From contig JAGUCH010000004.1 in the NCBI GenBank assembly GCA_019096065.1, positions 7,936,001 to 8,000,000 on the forward strand: a stretch of DNA of 64,000 nucleotides, given 5' to 3'. Each line of letters starts with the position of its first letter. Position 1 is the first letter of the stretch. Source of the stretch: Paracyclopina nana. Lineage: Eukaryota > Arthropoda > Copepoda > Cyclopoida > Cyclopettidae. Both the position numbers and the translations under genes were made by a program. Below the pieces are notes generated by a model that made no database searches, had not been told where the DNA came from, and saw only the letters and a list, made by a program, of their open reading frames with translations. Shown in pieces: positions 19,093 through 28,811 of this stretch.

Positions 19093-21421
19093 ATGTGTAA
19101 AGCATTGTGCTTTAGCGGGGAATGTCTGAAATATTTTGCTGGAGAGAGAGATATGAGCTTAAATGAGTGTGCATTAATTTGTCAAAATTTACCATATGTG
19201 AAATATAGCAAAACTCCTAGAAAAGCATGTCTCAAAGGCTCTAAAAAGGTGAAAATGCAAGTAAGCTCTGATTCAGAAGGTTTGACTGAGGATGATTGGT
19301 CAAATGCCTACTGGGAAAGGGAAAGGTGTCCTGGTTATATCAAGCTTTGTGAGGACTATCCTGAAAAATTTAAGTATGAAAAGCACCCTAAAGATATCTC
19401 TTTAAGAGAGTTTATGAAGAACTTTTCAAAGAAGTGGAAGTATGCTCCGAATTCTACTGTATTTGCTTATTTCATGCCTACTTACAGATACATGGTGAAC
19501 AAGCTATGAAGAATTTTGTAAAACTTACTTCTCCAGGATAAACCTGGGTGTTATTTAAGTAATGTAGGAACAAAATTCGAGTCTTGCTCGGCGGAGTTAA
19601 AAGATTTTGTTGAAAACTCACCCTTTTGCCCTCAGTTGGTGAAAGAGGAATTCATGGAAAGTCAAGTAGACATCATTGAGAGAAAGGTGAAGACTAAAAG
19701 TGTTGAAGGAAATGATTTTGATGAGCTATATACTGAAGAAAATACAGATGTACCAAATGCACAAAGAGATGACTGGATGGAATTATATGCTCAAGATTAT
19801 AATACTGATTCTTTTGGTAACAGAGAAATAGAAGATGAAGCCAATTTAGACTATGAAGGTGAAAATAACTATGAAACTGATTACAATTGGTACTCTGATT
19901 CTTCAGAGCTTCAAATGACTTCTGATACACTGAAAGAGTTGAGAAAATGGATTGATTTGCAAAAGCAAACACATGTTTTTCTGCCACAGGATGATGAGCA
20001 CATTGATCCCTCTATGTTGAATCATAAACAAATAAGAGCTTACACTCTTCTTTGTAAATGGGTAGATAAAAAAGTAAAATATCCAGATACTCCTCCAATG
20101 TACTTGAACATTTCAGGTAGAGCTGGGTGTGGTAAAAGTTTTTTTTTTTGAAGTGTGTGTCCCAATATGTGAGAAAAATGCAGAGCCAAATTTTATGAAA
20201 ATTGCAGCTCCTAGTGGGACAGCAGCCTTTTTAGTTAGAGGAACTACTCTTCACTCATTGCTAAAGCTTGATATCACTCAAGGGAAAGGTTTTGAGATTT
20301 CATCTCTGTCTGGTGACAATTTAAAAAATATGCAAGAGGAATTCAAAAATGTCCACTTAATTGTAATAGATGAAAAATCTATGATTGGATTATATATGCT
20401 ATACATGATCCACATGAGGTTAAAAGAGCTCAAAGGTAAACCTAGAAAAAGTAAAGAAATAGGTCTTCCTTTTGGAGGTGTATCTGTTGTTTTGATGGGA
20501 GATTTTGCCCAGCTACCTCCAGTTGGAGATTTTCCCCTTTATGAAGAAAATTTAGCAAAGCTCTCCCATTATCAATTAATGGGCAGAAACTTATTCAATG
20601 AGTTCAAAATGACAATAGTTTTTGATGTTATTATGAGGCAGCAAGGTGAGTCGCAAAAAAGTTTAGAGAATGTCTAGAAAATATTGCTTCAGGAAAGTTT
20701 TGCAAAGATGCAGATTGGAAATTCTTGATGGAGAGGGACCTTAATGGACCTAATTTTACTCCAGAGCAAAGAGAAACGTTTAAGTCAGAAGCCTTAATGC
20801 TTGGCGCTTTAAAAGGATATGGTTGCATTTAACAAAAAAGAATTAGAGCTCTTGGAACACCAGTGGCTGTAATTAAAAGCGAAAACAATTGTTCTGTTTC
20901 TGCAGCTGCCAGCTCCTCTAAAGCGCAAGGCTTATTGAGCCAGGTAATGATAGCCAAAAATTCCCAAGTATTACTAACTACTAATCTATGGAAAGAGGCA
21001 GGTTTAACCAATGGTGCAAGAGGTACACACAAATAAGCCACCCCAGCTTCCTATAGGTATAATAATTCAGTTTCCAGATTACATTGGGCCTAGTTTTTGT
21101 TCAAATGAGAAATGTGTACCAATTGTTCCTGTTACTAGGACTTGGTACATGAACAAAGTAACCTGCGTTAGAAACATGATTCCAATTCAACCAGCCTATG
21201 CAATAACAATACATAAAAGCCTAGGGAAAACTCTTGATAAGGTTATCATTAACATTGGGAAGAGAGAATTTGCTAATGGCCTTGCCTACACAGCTGTAAG
21301 TAGGTGCAAAAATATAGAGAATCTAGTGTTTGATCCTTTCCCAGGCTATAGAAGGTTTTCCTCCATTTTCACTCACAGTATTTTTAAATCTAGAAAAAGC
21401 AAGATATCATTGAAAGATTAA
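19093..21421 (+). pseudogene. Broken Helitron-like RepHel gene (PIF1-type helicase part)
   Basis: Four frame fragments in order (19093-19509, 19636-20151, about 20150-20677, 21011-21421) read as one decayed protein. The first part, with SLREFMKNFSKKWKYAPNS and, after a stop, DKPGCYLSN, resembles the linker before the helicase in Helitron proteins. Helicase motifs follow: Walker A SGRAGCGKSF (near 20118), VIDEKSMIG (Walker B), GDFAQLPPVGD, and ITIHKSLGKTLDKVII with LAYTAVSRC near the end. A run of 12 T at 20138-20149 breaks the frame right after Walker A, and there are further breaks near 19510 and 20650-21010. The HUH replication-initiator domain is missing, so the piece is inactive. A PIF1-like gene of other origin is possible. 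Confidence 0.7.
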
Positions 21422-22004
21422 GTGATGAGAGTTATGTAGATTGAGTAATTAGAGTCTCTAATGGTAAATTGGTAAAGTGATGATAGGGACTCCAAATTCA
21501 TTTGGGGCCGAAGGAACACTATAAAGAAAACCTAGCGAAGCCACTTGTGACTAGTTATCAGGCAGCAATTTGTTGCATAACTGATAATCTCCTCCTGGGT
21601 TGGCTATGGAAAACAGTCACTGTTTATTGATGTGAATATAACATGGCATGTCAATAATTGTTATCTTAGTATTTTGCAATGGTGTTACAGGGTTGTCTTG
21701 AACGCATATGGAGCGGACAAGGACGATCCTGGTTGACTTTGGATCGGGAGTGAAACAATGGAGTCTCCTGATCAGTACTCCAGCGTGGAAGCCTCCGATG
21801 ATAGCTCAGAAGATCCCTCGACTTTGGGGGTGAAAATAAAGAACTTTCGTAGGTCTTTACAGTTTGGCGGCATAAAATATAGTGTTTATTTGCATACGTA
21901 AACATTCGGTACTTTATTGTAAACAAAAGCTCACAACCTCTCGGTATCACTGCATCAAATGGAATGCAAAATACTGGCCCCAGCTGTGCACAATTCAATA
22001 ATTC
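21422..22004. other. No gene recognised
   Basis: Frames here are short and show no domain. This may include the 3' end of the Helitron-like element, but I could not identify a terminal hairpin with certainty. Confidence 0.3.
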
Positions 22005-22360
22005 TCAGTAAACTAGTGAATCAAGCAATCCTTTTCTTGCGGCTTTTTGTATAAAAGTTTTGCAAATGTTTCCATCCATTTTGTCAACTGTCTCAGTCCG
22101 GAAAACCTCAGCCATGTGATCGACACAAAATATAAGGCTGGCATCACCAAGATCCTTCAAATCATGCTTACAAGCAGTGGCAAAAAGGTGAGCAGCATTT
22201 TTCGCAGTGATTGCCTGGACAAGTTGTTCTTCATACCTTCTCTTCAATTCTGGTTCCAGGTTGGGATCGGCCAACTTTTCAATGGTTGCTTCAATTGACT
22301 CGGGCGACATTTCAACACGATTAAGATATTTAGGAGTTTCGAATTTGATTTTAGTTATGG
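22005..22360 (-). pseudogene. RCC1-BTB family fragment (end of BTB plus BACK region)
   Basis: A minus-strand frame ending in ICKTFIQKAARKGLLDSLVY, with LFATACKHDL and FCVDHMAEVFRTETVDKMDG, matches the C-terminus of the intact RCC1-BTB gene at 25924-27565. Upstream it keeps a weak match to the end of BTB (around EMSPESIEATIEKL), then no RCC1 or BTB core. It is a partial copy, probably a pseudogene, although a short expressed protein cannot be excluded. Its last residues are the same as those of the fragment at 39639-39908, so these two are closer to each other than to the intact gene. Confidence 0.65.
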
Positions 22361-22620
22361 AATGTCGATTTTTTCATCGAGCGACGACCTTTATAAGGGC
22401 AGCTTGACCTCCTTTAATCATTAAAAGCATTTATCTCTCTTGCGGTCTTGTAACGTCATCATATCACGCGCGCAATCAAGTTTCATGTTGATGCGGTGAG
22501 TCAATTTAAAAGCGCTTAATTATTTTGAATGGTTATTTTCATTTTACTTTAGCTTAGCATCACGACATATCTTGATATAAAAGTCTCCTACGGCTATTAC
22601 ACATTTTATGTAGTGTAATG

Positions 22621-22765
22621 CGATTTCCTCGTGTTATAATTCAGTTTGCCGATCCGACTCTGCTCTTTTTGTCTCGCATTTCTTTCTAAGCATTTTGGGG
22701 GATATTAAATACTTTTAAATGGCCCTGCAATCAAATTTAAGGGATTTAAAGTAATTTTTAGATGA
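22621..22765. repeat. Dispersed repeat, second copy at 41981-42120
   Basis: cgatttcctcgtgttataat, tcagtttRccgatccgactc, ttgggggatat and a segment near aatttaagggatttaaagta occur in the same order in both places. The second copy lies at the 3' side of the truncated receptor-like gene. Confidence 0.7.
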
Positions 22766-22979
22766 TCTTCTTATTATTCTAGCGCGCAATTATGACAGGG
22801 GGCGCGTACATTGTCCTACAGTGATTGTTTTTTGAGAAAAGTAAATACTATTTCGCAACATTTACCAAGCAAGATATCAGTCAGTTGACTTCAATGATGA
22901 CAAGGTCAAAAGAAACAGTCTGCAAGAATAAAAAACTAGCTCATGCGAAGTTTCATGGAACTAAAAATAAATAGATACC

Positions 22980-23120
22980 CATATACAGTCAGTCGGCTCT
23001 ACTGGGTAAAGGCACCTGGGGCAAAGGCATTATGATTAAAGGCTCCCTGATAAAAAAGCACACTGCTTAAAGGCATAGCGGGCAAAAGCAACACTGATAA
23101 AAGGCAACTTACATAAAATG
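22980..23120. repeat. Degenerate ggcaaa-type short repeats
   Basis: Spaced copies of words like ggggcaaaggca, gattaaaggc and gggcaaaagca recall the foldback-element minisatellite and may be an old relative of it. The rest of 22770-23480 is AT-rich with no gene seen. Confidence 0.35.
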
Positions 23121-23497
23121 GCACTAAAAGAAATGGTATACTTTAAGATAAAAAATGGCAATTAATCATCAGATTTGACAAAAATACACACAAAACATAA
23201 AAAATGACAGAAATAGCTTTAACTTTGATTAAGTAATATGATCCCTGAAGTATTTGTTAATTTTAAAATCAGCCCTTTTTTCTTTTGATTAAAAATGGAT
23301 TAAGTCTTGAAATTTTTTGGTGTCAAGCTTTTTCAAGCTTTTCATTTTGGGCTTCAAGCTTTTCATAATTTGCTTAGGTAGCTCAAGCTGGGTTTTAGTT
23401 TCAAGCTTTCAAGCCAAGCAGAAACTTGTTCCATCACTATTTGCTAGTCGCCAGTTTAGTATTATAGCTATTTCGACAAACTTTTTAAGTAATCCAA

Positions 23498-23575
23498 TTG
23501 ATGGTTCAGTGGTAGAGCGTCGGCGCGCTACCCGGGTGACCGGGGTTCGATCCTTACTACCTCCTTCCTTTTTTT
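23498..23575 (+). repeat. tRNA-like SINE head
   Basis: ggttcagtggtagagc is a good D-arm/A-box and ggggttcgatcc a good B-box, spaced as in a tRNA. The acceptor arms do not pair, so this is not a working tRNA. A T-rich run and the dispersed agatggcgcaag... repeat (about 23596-23660) follow, which fits a tRNA-derived SINE with its body. Confidence 0.5.
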
Positions 23576-23659
23576 CTTTGATATTCAAATAAAATAGATG
23601 GCGCAAGAAATCAAGTGAGGTATGATTATCATTATTCACTTGTAGATGCATAATGTTCA

Positions 23660-25587
23660 TTATCCTCCTCTGGATCAAACAGCAATGAATAATCATGGAA
23701 ATTATATGGTCGGAGCTTATGTACTGCTCAGCCGTCTCAGCTAATAGTAATAAACATTTAACTGTGCTCTTTAAATAGAAATGCAAATCATAACAATAAC
23801 ATTTGCTATGCAGCTTCCTTTCGGCCGTCACGGGCAAAACTTTCAATGAAACGGACATTGAGACATAGCTACCAGATAAAGATGCAGTGGCAATAGTTTC
23901 TTAATAGTATAGCTAGAAAAAGGCGGCTTTTACTAATTTCTGGCGAATTGCAAGTTACGTTGCACAGGGCACATTCGTTTGGCACTTGCTGTTTTTTTGT
24001 TTGTGTTTACGTCAGCCTATAAGGCATAGAACGAAACAACCCCCGCCTAGCACTTTTAGCAAAGTGTATTGGTTTTTATATGATGACAATTCTTGAATTG
24101 AAGCAATAATGATTATTTAAATTATTTTTAAGATGAGAATTGAAGAAACTTTGGAATTCTTTTACGAGGTAAGCACATACAGGATGCTCAAAAGTTTTGT
24201 TTGCCTCAAATTAAGTAAAACGATTTTAAAACAAATTGGTGGTCAGCTTCCGTTTACCAGTAAATGTTTCCCGCATTTGATCGCAAGTAGGCGTTGTATT
24301 ATTGTTATGATTTGCCTTTCTATAGCCTAAAAGTCATGCAAATTAGAAGCAGAAAATTGGTGCTGAAATCGGAAATCTGCGATTTGACGTGATTTCTCGT
24401 GCGCGTCAAATCGGCGCTGAAGTGGCATCAAAAAAGTTCAAGTTGACATTTCTTAGAAGAACAAAGCCTTTTGACGTATACGTAAGTAAACAGTAACTTA
24501 TTAGAACACTGAATATTTGACATCTTTATCTTATTAAAATGTAATGCATTAAACGTTTATTTGACATTTCTTCAAAGAATGGAGCCAACAGTGTGAGCCA
24601 TATGGCGCATTATCAGGGTGAACAAGTGCATACAATTGTCATTTTCATCAAGGCTTAATTGACTCATTGATGATTATACTTTCAATAAGAACCTTAAAAC
24701 TGTCGAAAATAAAAGTTAGAGGCACTTGGTCAACTTAAATTCAAACTATACTTGACATTGATCACAAATGGATCATTTCTGAAATATTTGGAATGAAAAG
24801 TCAGCCCCAGCCCAAACTCAGGCAGCCAGCTCCAAAAAGCCATTGTATTCTCTTTTGGAGCGTCCCAAAAAAGAGGCACGCACCCCCTATGACGTCACGT
24901 AATTTCGCTTCTCTAGTAATCTAAGTCTCTGGTATTAGTTATAATCATTCCATATACTATGCTTCTTCCATTACAGATAAAGCTATACAAGATTTAGACA
25001 GCCGTATCAAGAATCATTTGGGAGTTGAGTTCAAAATCATGTTTTGTTTTGATTAGTCGAGCCACTTTTTTTAGGGCGAATAATTATTACAAAAGGTTAC
25101 TTTTTTACTTATGTGTACCATCAAGATATATTATTGATATTAAGTGTCTTATGTTTATAATAGATTGAAAACAATTCTATTTTACCGTAATGAAGTTATC
25201 CTTTTAAAAGACTGAATACACTTATTTGATTGGGTCTTTATTTCGAGCTACTTATCGAGTTGCCACTTGTCAAAACCTGTCGATCATTTAACACTCTATT
25301 TGTCGGACATTTTACAACTATGACAAATATGTCGGGCAAAAAACGCAGTAGATGTCGGTCATTTTGCAACTTGGCTTGTCGGACATTTTATAACTTGATT
25401 TTCGGACAAAAAAAGTTCCCCCTGCAAAAATGCGGTAACTCAGTTTTTTATTCTCTAGTATTATCAGCTGAAAATCCCAAAAGTTGCCCATAAAGGCCGC
25501 TGGGATCGCCCTATACATCAATGTTATTGTTATGATACTAATGTGAATTAAAGTTGAGTGATCAAAAAGGGCCAAAAGTTGAAAAAC
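23660..25587. other. No gene recognised
   Basis: The sequence is AT-rich with short frames. At 25300-25412 a ~20-bp word near tgtcggacattttacaactt occurs about four times. I see no domain or splice-consistent model. Confidence 0.3.
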
Positions 25588-25755
25588 CAAAAATGTAAAG
25601 CTGAAAAGGAACATGACCTGTTTATTTATTGCTTTTGCCAATGCTCACAAGCTAGGAATGCGTAAGTCGCTTCTAGTCCTTGGATGATCAAACAAGGATT
25701 GGAGGTCTCATCAGTACACCCAATGCCCAATGGCACAGAGGAATTGTTTTAAAAT
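25588..25755 (-). pseudogene. Degenerate copy of the RCC1-BTB exon 1 / intron junction
   Basis: It matches 27130-27290 by eye: aatgtaaagctga, a segment near acctgtttatttattgcttt, ccttggatgatcaaacaagg and cacccaatgcccaatggcac all have counterparts in order. It contains indels and stops. It sits just 3' of the intact gene on the same strand, so it is a decayed tandem duplicate. Confidence 0.6.
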
Positions 25756-25923
25756 TCAAGGATAAGCTAAGTTCAGATTCAGCAAAGAATCCTTGATTGT
25801 TGGCAAACATTAGCAAATTGTTAGATGTATAATCTCAAATTTTTTTATTTTTAATATATAGGATGTTACTTGAAGAAAAAGCAAATGCATGGGGAAAATT
25901 AGAAATGCTGGTTGGAGTTTAAT

Positions 25924-27565
25924 TCAGTGAATTTGGAGTAAATTGAGCAATCCTTTTCTTGCGGCTTTTTGTATAAAAGTTTTGTAAATGTTTCCATCCA
26001 TTTCGTCAGCTGTCTCAGTTCTGAAAACCTCAGGCATGTGATCAAAACAAAAGCTATGACTGGCATCAACGAGCTCCTTCAAATCATACTTGCAAGCAGT
26101 AGCAAAAAGTCGAAGAGCATTTTGTGCAGTGATCTCCTTGAGAAGACCTCTTTCACACCTTCTCTTCACTTCTGGCACCATGTAGGCATTGGCCAAATCC
26201 AACAGCTCAATGGTGTCTTCAGTTGACAAGGCTGGCATTTCGCCACAATAAAGATAACTGAGGAAAGCTTTGAAGACCGGGAACGAATTTTGAGTGATCT
26301 CAGCTCGCTTATCAAGCCAGCAATCCTGGAAGAGAGTGCAAAAGTACTCAGAGCAAATCTTGAGCACACTTTTGTGAGCATGGATCTCTTGCCCATCAAT
26401 GACAAAAGTCACATCCGATTGGTCCCTGTTGCCCAAGGCATTCTTGAAGGCCCTCTTCAGTGATGAAGAGTCTGAATCGACCACCAATGGAAAAGGATGC
26501 AGTTGAGGGTCAGAATAGAAACTGAAGGCTTCATGCAGGCTTGCAAGGGGGGTTTCAAAAGGTTCTAGTACAATTTGGGACTTGCCCTTTCCCCAAATGA
26601 AGCAAGTGTTTGTTGATTCACCAATGGCTGCTGAAAGGTCTGAATCATGAAAGACAGCAAAATCCTGGATTTTCCCAAGCTGTTCTGCCACTCTTACAGG
26701 GAGATTTCTTCTTTTTGTGTCTCCTTTTCCCAATTGGCCATTGTCATTCGATCCCCAAGCCCACAATTGCCCACTTTTGGTTAAGGCAAAAGAGTGAGAG
26801 CTACCACACATTACTTTTTTGATGTAGTGGCCACTCATTGAGCTCACTTCTTTTGGGATTTTTGCCCACTTTGCATTATCACCTTGGCCAAGTTGACCAT
26901 AACAATTTGATCCCCAGCTGAGAATCTTGCCTGAATTAAGGACAACCATGGAAAAATCCCGCCCACAGGCCACTTTAATGGCTAAGATTTTGGCATGTTG
27001 CAATTTCTCATCAAAAGTGATCTTCTTGGGAGCATGAGCATCAGCAGTGGAATCATCACCTATTTGGCCATGGTCATTGAGGCCCCAAGCCCAAACTTCC
27101 CCTTCATTGGTCAGAGCCAAGCTGAAAATAATGTAAAGCTGAGAAGGAACTTAACCTGTTTATGTATTACTTATGACTATGTCCACAAGCAATGGCTGTC
27201 ACTACTTTTTGGCCCATTGGTCCTTGGATCAAGCAAGGAGTCTCTTCAGTGCTCCCAATGCCCAATTGACCATGGGAATTGTCACCCCAAGCATAAACTT
27301 TGCCACTTTTTGTTAAGGCCAAGAAGTGATGCATTCCAGAAGAAATATCCTCAACATCTGCATGACTCAGTGATTCCACAAGCCTTGGATTGATTCCATT
27401 TGCATTGCTTCCAAGTTCAAATACCTGCTTGTCACTCATGAGCACAAAAGCTCCACTCCCTTGATTCCCTTTTGGACCTAAAACCCATGCTTTGCAAATT
27501 TCAATCGCAAAGTCCTCCTCCAGATCTTTGAATATGGTCCATTTCTTCAGTTGTCCAATGTCCAT
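25924..27565 (-). CDS. RCC1-repeat / BTB / BACK protein (RCBTB-like), two exons
   Basis: Exon 1 is 27171-27565, a 49-bp GT-AG intron lies at 27122-27170, and exon 2 is 25924-27121. The join is in frame (GHSH|NLALTNEG) and gives 530 residues. I chose MDIGQLKKW at 27565 as start. An upstream in-frame ATG exists, but a TATA-like tataaaaaa lies between them. Residues about 70-330 hold RCC1 blade motifs (SGMHHFLALTKSGKVYAWG, CGSSHSFALTKSGQLWAWG). A BTB domain begins near 360 (DVTFVIDGQEIHAHKSVL), and a BACK-like helical end follows. Such proteins are thought to be CUL3 substrate adaptors or trafficking factors. The exact role here is unknown. Three related fragments lie within the window. Confidence 0.88.
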
Positions 27566-27599
27566 TTTGAACCTGAGGACTTTTTTATAAGTGCGCACT

Positions 27600-28496
27600 G
27601 AAGTAACTAGGGACCTTTATCTGAAATAACCTTTTTTCAATTGCAACACAATCAACCGCAAAACAATTAGCAAACAGCATCATATATAAAAATGTTCCTG
27701 GATTTCCCTGCAACTCTCCCTGTACATTCAAGATGTTTACATAGCATCCATTATCTTTTGATGACTTGTCATATTGCTCGTTGATCTAGAGGAGGACAGA
27801 TGACTTTTTTTCCTCATTTCTGCTATATAATGTTATACTATATGCACTCTATGGCTGTTCATTACAAAAAAAGAATATCTCTTTCAAGTCTGTTTTGAAA
27901 GAGATTCTCTGCTGAGAATTTGAGGCAACTGAGTCTACCCTATCATGTATATTTTCAAGCAAATGTGCTTCAATGCAAATGAAAGGAACATTTCACAAGC
28001 ATCCCCTCATTTTCAGGCCATTTTTGTGTTCGGGAAAAATGAAATAACTTATTTTGACAGGGTAACATTAGCAAGATTTTTTGCATTCGCCAAGGTCCAG
28101 ATTCAGATGGCCAAGCCAATTTTAGCAATATTTGATAGCTTTCAGCTTTGAATTGATTTCTTTTCTTTCCTCGTGTTCAAGAAAATGATTTGGTATAGGA
28201 AAATAGTTCCTTCTCAAAGTTTCATTTGGTGCTTATCTCAAAGAAGAAAAGACGATGAAGATTTAACATTTAAGTGTCTTTTTATTTATTCATTCAGAAT
28301 TTCTTGCTATATGTGCCGTCAGTATATTGATCTTGTTAGATAATAGAAGAGCTAATAGCTTGAGCAACTTATTTATCTGATCCACTTATTTAGCATATGT
28401 TGCAATAACTTTATTTACTTTTCTTCATAAGGCACTTTTGGCTACAGTCTTTGTCTGCTTTTAATTGCACAATTGATAAATGTATGCTGTTAATGG
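27600..28496. other. No gene recognised
   Basis: This is the AT-rich 5' side of the RCC1-BTB gene and a run of short frames. Positions near 27770-27890 repeat words also seen at 41755-41880 (gacttttttyctcatttct, aaagaatatctctttcaagtc), so part of it is a dispersed repeat. Confidence 0.35.
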
Positions 28497-28603
28497 GAAA
28501 TATCTATTTATATATGTAAACAATTTATAAAACAAGCTAATAAAATAGCTGAGCAAATTTTGTAAAGTAAAAATCGAGTGGCAACTTTGCGGGCTCGAGC
28601 TTG
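28497..28603. repeat. Left arm of a palindrome split by retroelement copy 2
   Basis: Reading inward, this segment is an inverted imperfect copy of 38941-39040 on the other side of the retroelement. Shared blocks include tatatgtaaacaa, ttataaaacaRgct and aaagtaaaaat. Without the element the site is a roughly 200-bp hairpin with GGCTC...GAGCC around the CTTG target duplication. Confidence 0.75.
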
Positions 28604-28800
28604 TGTAGGAGGTTCGTATAGACCCCCCGAGGATGACACGCGCGCCCGCGGGTAGCGATAGAAGAACTTGCTACTAGAAACTAGTCGAGGTGTTTACTCG
28701 AGTGCGTCCGTTTATTAACTCCTGTACAATTCATCTCACCGGGACCAGGCGCTCACTGCGCGCCCATAGAACACACCCGTGTACCCGCGTTCCTGCTACA
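28604..28800 (-). repeat. 3' LTR of copy 2 (197 bp)
   Basis: It has the same TG...CA ends as in copy 1 and AATAAA in sense orientation. It differs from the copy 2 5' LTR only at cctgtacaat versus cctgttcaat. Confidence 0.95.
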
Positions 28801-28811
28801 ACTTCCCCCTA
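28801..28811 (-). promoter_or_regulatory. Polypurine tract of copy 2, overlapping the env stop
   Basis: The sense sequence TAGGGGGAAGT directly abuts the 3' LTR. TAG is the env stop codon, as in copy 1. Confidence 0.8.

Noticed and set aside
21666..21998. Minus-strand 110-codon frame
   Set aside because: No recognisable domain and no homology to the neighbouring RCC1-BTB fragment.
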